DNA from: Trichobilharzia regenti
Taxonomy: Eukaryota; Platyhelminthes; Trematoda; Strigeidida; Schistosomatidae
Assembly: GCA_944472135.2 (NCBI GenBank)
Contig: OX235268.1
Coordinates: 7,136,589 to 7,200,588, forward strand
Direction: 5' to 3'
DNA: 64,000 bases
Of this stretch, positions 21,303 through 33,697 are shown piece by piece (the stretch's first letter is position 1; each line of letters begins with the position of its first letter). The notes under the pieces are model-generated. The model saw only the letters and a program-made list of their open reading frames with translations. It ran no database searches and was not told where the DNA came from. The position numbers and the translations under genes are program-made.

Positions 21303-21660
21303 TGTCAATGGAGTTGAAGATTGAACGATCAATTCTTGGTTGTTTGCTCAAAATCAACTTCCCCAATTTTCGCGGAGGCATCAATACGACAGTCATCGTC
21401 TCATCGGTCGCTGTTCAGAAAGAAGAGTGAAACATCGTCAGAAGTAATCTTATGATTTATTATTGTAATATTTGTTTTCAGACCTTAGTTCGCTTATTCC
21501 TTTTATATGTTGGTGTAACAATAAACAAATCTCAAGCGGCCAATCGGTGTTTTGGTTTTTTCGTACTTTATAAATAAGCGTTTCTGAAGTCTTCAAGGAA
21601 CAGCGTGGGACCGAGCGTAGCAAGAACTGGGAATTAACGGTTTATGAGACGTGATTGACA
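21303..21660 (+). repeat. element C 3' LTR
   Basis: 358 bp, TGTCAATGG ... GATTGACA. It differs from the 5' LTR at about 12 positions, clustered in the last 100 bp (for example CGTACTTTATAAATAAG). It is followed directly by the target duplication GATGA and by D sequence that is continuous in the empty unit at 25790-25810. Confidence 0.92.
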
Positions 21661-21802
21661 GATGATACCAATTCAGTATATACAACACGAACGTATGTGC
21701 AAAATAACACACCAAGTACGATGGACTGCGCTTCGACGTACCACCCTTGAAGAGTTGTAGGCCTACTGCTGTAAGTCCTACAACCCTTCTCAGGTTGACG
21801 TC

Positions 21803-23740
21803 CTAGGTTGGAAAATCGTCGCAGAGTTCATTTGGTGACCTACTTCCATCATCCATATCCTCAACTCTGAACCGTAACACGTCCGTGTCATTGTACCTTA
21901 GAATATAGATGACGAACAAACACACGACGTATCTGACCAACCAAGCGTAGACACAGAGTAATTTACACCAAAGATAATAACATTCAAATAGTAACTTGAA
22001 ACTTGAAAGGCCTTTATTTTTGCAAGTCATTTCAACAATTACCCTATCATACACATTTGACTTATCTTCACTAAACTGACCATTGACTTTCGCCCTTTCA
22101 AACGGACTGATACGACCATAGTTATAGCATAGGACGTGTGAGTTCACGGACATCCCTTTCATTGTGGATGACAACACCGACGATGACTGACTGATACCAG
22201 TTGATGAAGTTAGCGGTGCATCAGAAGCTATTGTTGTTCGGATTTAGAAGTTTGTATAACGGCAGGATTACCACCACTGCTGTCTTTTGTTACTAGATCC
22301 AGTTCAGCATCAGCATCTGTTGATAGGTGGGCTACACGCCGATCATTTACACTGACAATCTCGTGAGTATCCATACCTTCTACCACTGCATTTGCTTTTA
22401 ATTCTACTTCACGTTCAAGTTGCACAGAACCTTTGTTCAACTCAGCAGTAGTAGGCATTTCCCTCATCTCATCATGATCAGCCAAAGACAAATGTGCACT
22501 ATCATGATGATTGTCACAAATATCCACTTTACTGTCGTCTATACGGTCGACTTCATCATTTTCAAACTCTTTAATAACAGCAGTAGACAATTTGGGTTCT
22601 TCCTCACAAGTCCTCAGAGGTTTTATACCTTTACCGTGACTAGTAATACCTTGTAAGCCTGTTGAGTCAGGACTGGACTCTGAAACTGTAACTCTCTTCT
22701 TCTGAGCGAACCGCGGTGTCGTCTGTGTCACTCTACTCCGCAATAGTATACCATTTGCAACTACAGGCTTTTGCACTGCACCATTATCGTCACACGAATC
22801 GGAGTCAGACTTTGATAACGCCTCTTTCACATTTAGCTTACCACTAAACTTGCTCAATTCTTCACAGCTCACCTTTGTATGCACTTCTTGCAAACGTGTA
22901 AGACACAACCGTGTTTGTCTCGCAACTTGTGGCCCATCTGTTGGGGACGTCCTACGAAAGCCCTCACGCTCATTAAGTTTGTATGGATTACTAGGCACCA
23001 TAAAGACTTCTCTATATGAGCTTCTCTGAGACCTATTCGTCGTAAATGATTGCGTTTTGCTCTCAGACTGCTCTATTCTAGGGGTGGGACGCAATATACT
23101 GGCAAACTTGCTCATAGATTGATTGACACTATCTTTAACCAGTTTTCAAATATCATCGAACTTTGGCTCAATACCTTCATCCTCTATACGAGAGCTTGTC
23201 TTCACTCACTTCCTTTGCAGTCGAGTACGTAGGCGTCTCGCTATTACCTCTAGGATGGAACTGGAGTTCAGATCGCTCATGCAATTCATCGACATCTACG
23301 TATTCTTGTAAGTCATCAGATTATCCAGAAACTCAGAGAGTGCCTTGGAGTCATCTCGTAATTGACTACCTTTACCTTTAACAGCCTCGAATACGTACCT
23401 TACAATCACCGAAAATCTTCCAAACCTTTGACGTAAGGTACGCATCGCCTCAGTATATCCTTCGTATGGGGACATAACCTTACAGCACTGTATAGCTCTT
23501 GAAGCAACGCCAGTGCAGCACCTGGACAAATACATGACTTCATTTCATCATTTATTGCAAACCCACTCAACATGACTTCAAACTCCTTTACAAACTGTAG
23601 ATAGTCAGCTGGGCTTCCGTCGAAACACCGAGGTTGAAATTTAGACAGTTTAAAATTCCTATTATCCCTAGACGGCGAAACATGGACATCAATCATGTCA
23701 TGGTTAACATCACACACATCATTACACATAACAGGCAACT
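21803..23740 (-). pseudogene. element D Gag-like protein, array unit 1
   Basis: Minus strand. The C-terminal half (MSKFASILRPTPRIEQ ... NELCDDFPT) runs from 23115 but is split near 22230 by a 1-bp deletion (one T missing from a TTTT run compared with units 2 and 3). The N-terminal Gag domain at 23738-23296 is broken by another frameshift between the MLSGFAINDEMK and YLSRCCTGVASRAIQ blocks, and further small changes occur near 23250. The C-terminal hydrophobic segment WLVRYVVCLFVIYILRY is present. A stop also precedes MPVMCNDV, and the native start codon (on the far side of the G insertion, near 37605) is lost. Confidence 0.85.
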
Positions 23741-23776
23741 AAGAATTACTTACTATCCTGTCTGCTTCTAAGACAC

Positions 23777-24069
23777 TGTAGCGGTAAATAACTCCCCAAA
23801 ATTATTGACCACAGCAATCACTCATTGGATGCTGACCACCACTGTTTAAGTCGACTTGTTTAGCTGAAGGGTTCCGGTCAAGCATCCCCGCCATTTGGTA
23901 CCCCGTCGTGTGACGTGCACGATCACTAGCTAGCTAAGCGTTCGTCTGAAGGCTTGTTTTGGTCCCGAAATACATCACTTAGTTTGGACGATCAAATATT
24001 GTCTTTTGATTTGTTGTTGGCACGCGAGAATAATTTAGAGGCTGTGTAAGAGAATTTCGTCAATCTCTA
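23777..24069 (+). repeat. Gypsy G LTR, array copy 1
   Basis: Starts TGTAGCGGTAAATAAC within D sequence (left flank AAGACAC). The right end is either TTTCGTCA (24062, 286 bp) or CTCTA (24069, 293 bp); homology with the 3' LTR at 37273 continues to the latter. A primer-site-like CTGATGAGCCC follows. It serves as 5' LTR for the gag copy at 24185. Confidence 0.85.
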
Positions 24070-24184
24070 AACTGATGAGCCCAACCGCGAACTGCATCCA
24101 CGAGAAATCCGCAGATAACCCCGGTGAGTTCGTTCCATTTTGTATTTGTTCTTGTACTATATTTTGTTCGAAGTATTCTTCGTC

Positions 24185-24809
24185 ATGAGTGATCCTAGTC
24201 CCAAGGTCATTCGTATCCGCTCAACTCCTAAAACCATTCAGCTTGTACCGTACTGGCCAGATAATGCTGAAACGTGGTTTCAGATAGCTGAATCAAATAT
24301 TTTTGAGTATGGGATAACCGATCAACGTTCACAGTTCCTCGCAGTTATTCACGCCCTACCGCGGGAATTCAGCAAGTACGTAACATCACAGATGTTGAGT
24401 CCCGAGGTAAGTAACTCGTACGAGTTGCTCAAAGCATCCCTCCTCAGGAGAAACGTTCTCACGGACCGGCAACGTCTGGACGAAATATTTCGTAACATCG
24501 AGTTGGGGGATCAGTCAGCTGTGAGCATGCTGAGAAGAATGAAAGAAGTCGTTGGCCAAAGTCAGTTCGATGGAGGACTTTTTAGAGATCTCTTCTTATC
24601 CAAGCTGCCACAGTCAGTGCAGTGAATACTTGTGACACTTCAGGATGTTGTTTATAGATGACTTAGCTATTTCTGCAGATAGGGTTTTAGAAATAACTAA
24701 ACGGTCAGTTCTCGAAATATGCTCGATGACTAAGCGGACTTCGAGTAAGAATACTGCAATGATAGAGTTATGCAACTCCATCCAACAGATGTTTAGGTCA
24801 AACATGCTT
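24185..24809 (+). pseudogene. gag: Gypsy Gag, array copy 2, truncated
   Basis: Encodes the same 146-residue product (from MSDPSPK) as copies 1, 3 and 4, ending at the TGA at 24623-24625, with the frameshifted remainder to 24809, where D sequence begins. No zinc finger or pol. Confidence 0.8.
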
Positions 24810-25938
24810 CCACCCATATATCCATCTTTTTTCCATCACGACCAATGCACGTGGATGCCATTGCGAGAACCTGGGCCACACGGAAAAAGCTGAAGTGGAG
24901 AACAAACAGCAAAGTCAACACACCGCAGGCACACCCATAGCACAATCTCACTCATCGACGACGACCTACGCCTTCCAGTTAAAGTCATCCTCTGTACATC
25001 TTGCAACGCAATCGCCACTTGCTAGAATGACTCTTGCAGAACGCAACGTGACCGTAGCACCACCTCATGATACTCTACGCACATCCTCTTATCTACTCAC
25101 TACCAATTACCACTGCAATCGCTTGCCACTCATTCTGACTCAGTTCTAGTAACGGTGACGTATGCAAGCCTCAGTCGTCTACACTCTCGCTCCCCGGCGT
25201 GTTGGAACACAGCTAGTCATCATCTCCGCGTGTATGTCATTGTCACACTAGCCTACCCGGCGTATACGAACCGTCTGCTGTCTTTAACATCAATCAATTC
25301 ATTCACGGATGTAGAAGACTCGAAACAACTTCAGAAGTAATCACGACGAAATATTTAACAAAATTATGCAATAACAACAAGATACGAAAACAACAAGTAA
25401 ACACAATGAATCCAAAAACACCAATTGATATGACACACCACACATATATACAAACAGTACAAATAACCCCGCCGATCATGTCTTGATGTAATTCCTTTGG
25501 AGTATTGCAGGACTTGCACTAGTATGCCTGCAACCCTTCTCAGGTTGACGATTGTGGGTTGAAGAATGAGAGACACAAACAAGATTAACCAACAATTACA
25601 TTATTTGGAACCCACACGATTATTTAACACGAACATATGTACAATCAATACATAAATTGTCGTGGATTCTGCCTTGACGATCTACCCTTGAAGAACAGTA
25701 AGACTTACAGCAGTACGCCTACATTCCTTCTCAGGTTGACGATCCAAGTGGAAAGGCGTCGGGACAGAAACAAAATTAACCAACAGATAGATGAGAGATG
25801 ATACCAATTCAGTATATACAACACGAACGTATGTGCAAAATAACACACCAAGTACGATGGACTGCGCTTCGACGTACCACCCTTGAAGAGTTGTAGGCCT
25901 ACTGCTGTAAGTCCTACAACCCTTCTCAGGTTGACGTC
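24810..25938 (-). mobile_element. element D 3' non-coding region, unit 2 (empty insertion site)
   Basis: Carries three hairpin-repeat blocks on the minus strand (about 25497-25550, 25690-25742 and 25886-25937). At 25790-25810 the site that holds element C in unit 1 and a solo LTR in unit 3 is uninterrupted (AGATGAGAGATGATACC, a single GATGA before TACC). Confidence 0.75.
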
Positions 25939-27875
25939 CTAGGTTGGAAAATCGTCGCAGAGTTCATTTGGTGACCTACTTCCATCATCCATATCCTCAA
26001 CTCTGAACCGTAACACGTCCGTGTCATTGTACCTTAGAATATAGATGACGAACAAACACACGACGCATCTGACCAACCAAGCGTAGACACAGAGTAATTT
26101 ACACCAAAGATAATAACATTCAAATAGTAACTTGAAACTTGAAAGGCCTTTATTTTTGCAAGTCATTTCAACAATTACCCTATCATACACATTTGACTTA
26201 TCTTCACTAAACTGACCATTGACTTTCGCCCTTTCAAACGGACTGATACGACCATAGTTATAGCATAGGACGTGTGAGTTCACGGACATCCCTTTCATTG
26301 TGGATGACAACACCGACGATGACTGACTGATACCAGTTGATGAAGTTAGCGGTGCATCAGAAGCTATTGTTGTTCGGATTTTAGAAGTTTGTATAACGGC
26401 AGGATTACCACCACTGCTGTCTTTTGTTACTAGATCCAGTTCAGCATCAGCATCTGTTGATAGGTGGGCTACACGCCGATCATTTACACTGACAATCTCG
26501 TGAGTATCCATACCTTCTACCACTGCATTTGCTTTTAATTCTACTTCACGTTCAAGTTGCACAGAACCTTTGTTCAACTCAGCAGTAGTAGGCATTTCCC
26601 TCATCTCATCATGATCAGCCAAAGACAAATGTGCACTATCATGATGATTGTCACAAATATCCACTTTACTGTCGTCTATACGGTCGACTTCATCATTTTC
26701 AAACTCTTTAATAACAGCAGTAGACAATTTGGGTTCTTCCTCACAAGTCCTCAGAGGTTTTATACCTTTACCGTGACTAGTAATACCTTGTAAGCCTGTT
26801 GAGTCAGGACTGGACTCTGAAACTGTAACTCTCTTCTTCTGAGCGAACCGCGGTGTCGTCTGTGTCACTCTACTCCGCAATAGTATACCATTTGCAACTA
26901 CAGGCTTTTGCACTGCACCATTATCGTCACACGAATCGGAGTCAGACTTTGATAACGCCTCTTTCACATTTAGCTTACCACTAAACTTGCTCAATTCTTC
27001 ACAGCTCACCTTTGTATGCACTTCTTGCAAACGTGTAAGACACAACCGTGTTTGTCTCGCAACTTGTGGCCCATCTGTTGGGGACGTCCTACGAAAGCCC
27101 TCACGCTCATTAAGTTTGTATGGATTACTAGGCACCATAAAGACTTCTCTATATGAGCTTCTCTGAGACCTATTCGTCGTAAATGATTGCGTTTTGCTCT
27201 CAGACTGCTCTATTCTAGGGGTGGGACGCAATATACTGGCAAACTTGCTCATAGATTGATTGACACTATCTTTAACCAGTTTTCAAATATCATCGAACTT
27301 TGGCTCAATACCTTCATCCTCTATACGAGAGCTTGTCTTCACTCACTTCCTTTGCAGTCGAGTACGTGGGCGTCTCGCTATTACCTCTGGGTTGGAACTG
27401 GAGTTCAGATCGCTCATGCAATTCATCGACATCTACGTATTCTTGTAAGTCATCAGATTATCCAGAAACTCAGAGAGTGCCTTGGAGTCATCTCGTAATT
27501 GACTACCTTTACCTTTAACAGCCTCGAATACGTACCTTACAATCACCGAAAATCTTCCAAACCTTTGACGTAAGGTACGCATCGCCTCAGTATATCCTTC
27601 GTATGGGGACATAACCTTACAGCACTGTATAGCTCTTGAAGCAACGCCAGTGCAGCACCTGGACAAATACATGACTTCATTTCATCATTTATTGCAAACC
27701 CACTCAACATGACTTCAAACTCCTTTACAAACTGTAGATAGTCAGCTGGGCTTCCGTCGAAACACCGAGGTTGAAATTTAGACAGTTTAAAATTCCTATT
27801 ATCCCTAGACGGCGAAACATGGACATCAATCATGTCATGGTTAACATCACACACATCATTACACATAACAGGCAA
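25939..27875 (-). pseudogene. element D Gag-like protein, array unit 2
   Basis: The C-terminal half is an uninterrupted 437-codon frame (27252-25939, from MSKFASILRP to NELCDDFPT). It includes a long acidic Ser/Thr-rich region and a hydrophobic segment near the C-terminus (WLVRCVVCLFVIYILRY). The methionine is internal by comparison with E (…NQSMSKFASIL), so this is not a natural start. The N-terminal Gag domain is in separate frames at 27875-27543 and 27672-27433. Identical in plan to unit 3, so amplification copied a gene that was already broken. Confidence 0.85.
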
Positions 27876-27913
27876 CTAAGAATTACTTACTATCCTGTCT
27901 GCTTCTAAGACAC

Positions 27914-28206
27914 TGTAGCGGTAAATAACTCCCCAAAATTATTGACCACAGCAATCACTCATTGGATGCTGACCACCACTGTTTAAGTCGACTTGTTTAG
28001 CTGAAGGGTTCCGGTCAAGCATCCCCGCCATTTGGTACCCCGTCGCGTGACGTGCACGATCACTAGCTAGCTAAGCGTTCGTCTGAAGGCTTGTTTTGGT
28101 CCCGAAATACATCACTTAGTTTGGACGATCAAATATTGTCTTTTGATTTGTTGTTGGCACGCGAGAATAATTTAGAGGCTGTGTAAGAGAATTTCGTCAA
28201 TCTCTA
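27914..28206 (+). repeat. Gypsy G LTR, array copy 2
   Basis: Same boundaries and sequence as the LTR at 23777-24069, apart from single changes such as CGTCGCGTGACG in place of CGTCGTGTGACG. Serves as 5' LTR for gag copy 3. Confidence 0.85.
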
Positions 28207-28321
28207 AACTGATGAGCCCAACCGCGAACTGCATCCACGAGAAATCCGCAGATAACCCCGGTGAGTTCGTTCCATTTTGTATTTGTTCTTGTACTATATT
28301 TTGTTCGAAGTATTCTTCGTC

Positions 28322-28946
28322 ATGAGTGATCCTAGTCCCAAGGTCATTCGTATCCGCTCAACTCCTAAAACCATTCAGCTTGTACCGTACTGGCCAGATA
28401 ATGCTGAAACGTGGTTTCAGATAGCTGAATCAAATATTTTTGAGTATGGGATAACCGATCAACGTTCACAGTTCCTCGCAGTTATTCACGCCCTACCGCG
28501 GGAATTCAGCAAGTACGTAACATCACAGATGTTGAGTCCCGAGGTAAGTAACTCGTACGAGTTGCTCAAAGCATCCCTCCTCAGGAGAAACGTTCTCACG
28601 GACCGGCAACGTCTGGACGAAATATTTCGTAACATCGAGTTGGGGGATCAGTCAGCTGTGAGCATGCTGAGAAGAATGAAAGAAGTCGTTGGCCAAAGTC
28701 AGTTCGATGGAGGACTTTTTAGAGATCTCTTCTTATCCAAGCTGCCACAGTCAGTGCAGTGAATACTTGTGACACTTCAGGATGTTGTTTATAGATGACT
28801 TAGCTATTTCTGCAGATAGGGTTTTAGAAATAACTAAACGGTCAGTTCTCGAAATATGCTCGATGACTAAGCGGACTTCGAGTAAGAATACTGCAATGAT
28901 AGAGTTATGCAACTCCATCCAACAGATGTTTAGGTCAAACATGCTT
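28322..28946 (+). pseudogene. gag: Gypsy Gag, array copy 3, truncated
   Basis: Same truncated Gag as copies 1 and 2: MSDPSPK start at 28322, TGA at 28760-28762, frameshifted remainder to 28946, then D sequence. Confidence 0.8.
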
Positions 28947-29938
28947 CCACCCATATATCCATCTTTTTTCCATCACGACCAATGCACGTGGATGCCATTG
29001 CGAGAACCTGGGCCACACGGAAAAAGCTGAAGTGGAGAACAAACAGCAAAGTCAACACACCGCAGGCACACCCATAGCACAATCTCACTCATCGACGACG
29101 ACCTACGCCTTCCAGTTAAAGTCATCCTCTGTACATCTTGCAACGCAATCGCCACTTGCTAGAATGACTCTTGCAGAACGCAACGTGACCGTAGCACCAC
29201 CTCATGATACTCTACGCACATCCTCTTATCTACTCACTACCAATTACCACTGCAATCGCTTGCCACTCATTCTGACTCAGTTCTAGTAACGGTGACGTAT
29301 GCAAGCCTCAGTCGTCTACACTCTCGCTCCCCGGCGTGTTGGAACACAGCTAGTCATCATCTCCGCGTGTATGTCATTGTCACACTAGCCTACCCGGTGT
29401 ATACGAACCGTCTGCTGTCTTTAACATCAATCAATTCATTCACGGATGTAGAAGACTCGAAACAACTTCAGAAGTAATCACGACGAAATATTTAACAAAA
29501 TTATGCAATAACAACAAGATACGAAAACAACAAGTAAACACAATGAATCCAAAAACACCAATTGATATGACACACCACACATATATACAAACAGTACAAA
29601 TAACCCCGCCGATCATGTCTTGATGTAATTCCTTTGGAGTATTGCAGGACTTGCACTAGTATGCCTGCAACCCTTCTCAGGTTGACGATTGTGGGTTGAA
29701 GAATGAGAGACACAAACAAGATTAACCAACAATTACATTATTTGGAACCCACACGATTATTTAACACGAACATATGTACAATCAATACATAAATTGTCGT
29801 GGATTCTGCCTTGACGATCTACCCTTGAAGAACAGTAAGACTTACAGCAGTACGCCTACATTCCTTCTCAGGTTGACGATCCAAGTGGAAAGGCGTCGGG
29901 ACAGATACAAAATTAACCAACAGATAGATGAGAGATGA

Positions 29939-30296
29939 TGTCAATGGAGTTGAAGATTGAACGATCAATTCTTGGTTGTTTGCTCAAAATCAACTTCCCC
30001 AATTTTCGTGGAGGCATCAATACGACAGTCATCGTCTCATCGGTCGCTGTTCAGAAAGAAGAGTGAAACATCGTCAGAAGTAATCTTATGATTTATTATT
30101 GTAATATTTGTTTTCAGACCTTAGTTCGCTTATTCCTTTTATATGTTGGTGTAACAATAAAGAAATCTCAAGCGGCCAATCGGTGTTTTGGTTTTTTCGT
30201 CCTTTATAACTAAGCGTTTCTGAAAACTTCAAGGAACAGTGTGGGCCCGACCGTAGCAAGAACTGGGAATTAACGGTTTATGAGACGTGATTGACA
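29939..30296 (+). repeat. solo LTR of the C/E family in array unit 3
   Basis: A single 358-bp LTR (TGTCAATGG ... GATTGACA) flanked by GATGA at 29934-29938 and 30297-30301. Site and target duplication are identical to those of element C in unit 1. It was presumably left by LTR-LTR recombination. Diagnostic bases (AATAAAGAAATC, TTTCTGAAAACTTC) match the LTRs of element E rather than those of C. Confidence 0.92.
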
Positions 30297-30438
30297 GATG
30301 ATACCAATTCAGTATATACAACACGAACGTATGTGCAAAATAACACACCAAGTACGATGGACTGCGCTTCGACGTACCACCCTTGAAGAGTTGTAGGCCT
30401 ACTGCTGTAAGTCCTACAACCCTTCTCAGGTTGACGTC

Positions 30439-32375
30439 CTAGGTTGGAAAATCGTCGCAGAGTTCATTTGGTGACCTACTTCCATCATCCATATCCTCAA
30501 CTCTGAACCGTAACACGTCCGTGTCATTGTACCTTAGAATATAGATGACGAACAAACACACGACGCATCTGACCAACCAAGCGTGGACACAGAGTAATTT
30601 ACACCAAAGATAATAACATTCAAATAGTAACTTGAAACTTGAAAGGCCTTTATTTTTGCAAGTCATTTCAACAATTACCCTATCATACACATTTGACTTA
30701 TCTTCACTAAACTGACCATTGACTTTCGCCCTTTCAAACGGACTGATACGACCATAGTTATAGCATAGGACGTGTGAGTTCACGGACATCCCTTTCATTG
30801 TGGATGACAACACCGACGATGACTGACTGATACCAGTTGATGAAGTTAGCGGTGCATCAGAAGCTATTGTTGTTCGGATCTTAGAAGTTTGTATAACGGC
30901 AGGATTACCACCACTGCTGTCTTTTGTTACTAGATCCAGTTCCGCATCAGCATCTGTTGATAGGTGGGCTACACGCCGATCATTTACACTGACAATCTCG
31001 TGAGTACCCATACCTTCTACCACTGCATTTGCTTTTAATTCTACTTCACGTTCAAGTTGCACAGAACCTTTGTTCAACTCAGCAGTAGTAGGCATTTCCC
31101 TCATCTCATCATGATCAGCCAAAGACAAATGTGCACTATCATGATGATTGTCACAAATATCCACTTTACTGTCGTCTATACGGTCGACTTCATCATTTTC
31201 AAACTCTTTAATAACAGCAGTAGACAATTTGGGTTCTTCCTCACAAGTCCTCAGAGGTTTTATACCTTTACCGTGACTAGTAATACCTTGTAAGCCTGTT
31301 GAGTCAGGACTGGACTCTGAAACTGTAACTCTCTTCTTCTGAGCGAACCGCGGTGTCGTCTGTGTCACTCTACTCCGCAATAGTATACCATTTGCAACTA
31401 CAGGCTTTTGCACTGCACCATTATCGTCACACGAATCGGAGTCAGACTTTGATAACGCCTCTTTCACATTTAGCTTACCACTAAACTTGCTCAATTCTTC
31501 ACAGCTCACCTTTGTATGCACTTCTTGCAAACGTGTAAGACACAACCGTGTTTGTCTCGCAACTTGTGGCCCATCTGTTGGGGACGTCCTACGAAAGCCC
31601 TCACGCTCATTAAGTTTGTATGGATTACTAGGCACCATAAAGACTTCTCTATATGAGCTTCTCTGAGACCTATTCGTCGTAAATGATTGCGTTTTGCTCT
31701 CAGACTGCTCTATTCTAGGGGTGGGACGCAATATACTGGCAAACTTGCTCATAGATTGATTGACACTATCTTTAACCAGTTTTCAAATATCATCGAACTT
31801 TGGCTCAATACCTTCATCCTCTATACGAGAGCTTGTCTTCACTCACTTCCTTTGCAGTCGAGTACGTGGGCGTCTCGCTATTACCTCTGGGTTGGAACTG
31901 GAGTTCAGATCGCTCATGCAATTCATCGACATCTACGTATTCTTGTAAGTCATCAGATTATCCAGAAACTCAGAGAGTGCCTTGGAGTCATCTCGTAATT
32001 GACTACCTTTACCTTTAACAGCCTCGAATACGTACCTTACAATCACCGAAAATCTTCCAAACCTTTGACGTAAGGTACGCATCGCCTCAGTATATCCTTC
32101 GTATGGGGACATAACCTTACAGCACTGTATAGCTCTTGAAGCAACGCCAGTGCAGCACCTGGACAAATACATGACTTCATTTCATCATTTATTGCAAACC
32201 CACTCAACATGACTTCAAACTCCTTTACAAACTGTAGATAGTCAGCTGGGCTTCCGTCGAAACACCGAGGTTGAAATTTAGACAGTTTAAAATTCCTATT
32301 ATCCCTAGACGGCGAAACATGGACATCAATCATGTCATGGTTAACATCACACACATCATTACACATAACAGGCAA
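30439..32375 (-). pseudogene. element D Gag-like protein, array unit 3
   Basis: 437-codon C-terminal frame at 31752-30439, differing from unit 2 by a few residues (for example MGTHEI for MDTHEI, HAWLV for YAWLV). The N-terminal Gag domain is broken at 32375-32043 and 32172-31933, exactly as in unit 2. Confidence 0.85.
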
Positions 32376-32413
32376 CTAAGAATTACTTACTATCCTGTCT
32401 GCTTCTAAGACAC

Positions 32414-32706
32414 TGTAGCGGTAAATAACTCCCCAAAATTATTGACCACAGCAATCACTCATTGGATGCTGACCACCACTGTTTAAGTCGACTTGTTTAG
32501 CTGAAGGGTTCCGGTCAAGCATCCCCGCCATTTGGTACCCCGTCGTGTGACGTGCACGATCACTAGCTAGCTAAGCGTTCGTCTGAAGGCTTGTTTTGGT
32601 CCCGAAATACATCACTTAGTTTGGACGATCAAATATTGTCTTTTGATTTGTTGTTGGCACGCGAGAATAATTTAGAGGCTGTGTAAGAGAATTTCGTCAA
32701 TCTCTA
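32414..32706 (+). repeat. element G 5' LTR
   Basis: TGTAGCGGTAAATAAC start; right end as discussed for the other copies (286 or 293 bp). It differs from the 3' LTR at the third to eighth codon-length positions of the start (TAAATAACT versus TGAATAATT) and a few other sites. Confidence 0.88.
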
Positions 32707-32821
32707 AACTGATGAGCCCAACCGCGAACTGCATCCACGAGAAATCCGCAGATAACCCCGGTGAGTTCGTTCCATTTTGTATTTGTTCTTGTACTATATT
32801 TTGTTCGAAGTATTCTTCGTC

Positions 32822-33680
32822 ATGAGTGATCCTAGTCCCAAGGTCATTCGTATCCGCTCAACTCCTAAAACCATTCAGCTTGTACCGTACTGGCCAGATA
32901 ATGCTGAAACGTGGTTTCAGATAGCTGAATCAAATATTTTTGAGTATGGGATAACCGATCAACGTTCACAGTTCCTCGCAGTTATTCACGCCCTACCGCG
33001 GGAATTCAGCAAGTACGTAACATCACAGATGTTGAGTCCCGAGGTAAGTAACTCGTACGAGTTGCTCAAAGCATCCCTCCTCAGGAGAAACGTTCTCACG
33101 GACCGGCAACGTCTGGACGAAATATTTCGTAACATCGAGTTGGGGGATCAGTCAGCTGTGAGCATGCTGAGAAGAATGAAAGAAGTCGTTGGCCAAAGTC
33201 AGTTCGATGGAGGACTTTTTAGAGATCTCTTCTTATCCAAGCTGCCACAGTCAGTGCAGTGAATACTTGTGACACTTCAGGATGTTGTTTATAGATGACT
33301 TAGCTATTTCTGCAGATAGGGTTTTAGAAATAACTAAACGGTCAGTTCTCGAAATATGCTCGATGACTAAGCGGACTTCGAGTAAGAATACTGCAATGAT
33401 AGAGTTATGCAACTCCATCCAACAGATGTTTAGGTCAGTCATGCTTTCTGACTCCTCCGACCGTCTTTCTAAATCTCCTCAACGCAGGAACTCACGTGGT
33501 CGATCTTAGTCCAAACCACGTTCACTGAAAAACCCTGACTGGTTCTAGTACCACAACAGCTGTTACTAGGTTGCGAAGTGTTGCCGTAAGCCTTTTAACT
33601 TCGGAAATGTCTCAAAGTCTGTTGGAAACTATCCCGCCGGCACGCGTTAGCGGCAACCGTCGCCGGTGGCACTAGCCGCC
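32822..33680 (+). pseudogene. gag: element G Gag, only copy continuing past the array junction
   Basis: Starts MSDPSPK at 32822. The TGA at 33260-33262 and a frameshift interrupt it as in the other copies. The homologous frame runs 33282-33509 and ends in a basic stretch (SPQRRNSRGRS), as before the zinc finger in Gag of H. From 33530 a degraded Cys-His finger can be recognised (YHNSCY, KCCRKP) with two in-frame stops. Family Gags of this type package the RNA through this finger, so the protein is not functional here. Confidence 0.75.
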
Positions 33681-33697
33681 TACTTTACATCCATGAT

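Larger units (their letters stand above)
16790..21660 (+). mobile_element. BEL-like gag-only LTR element C, complete with both LTRs
   Basis: 5' LTR 16790-17147 and 3' LTR 21303-21660 are both 358 bp, start TGTCAATGG and end ATTGACA. The flanking 5-bp duplication is GATGA (16785-16789 and 21661-21665). The internal region encodes only a Gag-like protein, broken by a CR1-like insertion and a small deletion, followed by 1.1 kb of non-coding sequence. There is no protease, RT or integrase, so the element is non-autonomous. The LTRs differ at about 12 positions, older than element E. It sits inside tandem unit 1, within the 3' region of D. Confidence 0.92.
15798..33446. repeat. tandem array of a composite nested-retroelement unit
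   Basis: Three units follow one another: 15798-24809 (9012 bp), 24810-28946 (4137 bp) and 28947-33446 (4500 bp). Each begins in the 3' region of BEL-like element D (minus strand), passes through its gag-like gene, enters a Gypsy G LTR, and ends inside the G gag at the sequence CATGCTT. Length differences are explained exactly: unit 3 carries a solo LTR plus a 5-bp duplication (363 bp), and unit 1 a complete element plus duplication minus a 1-bp deletion. Apart from these, the units differ only by scattered substitutions. A fourth gag copy continues into an almost complete G element. Confidence 0.92.
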
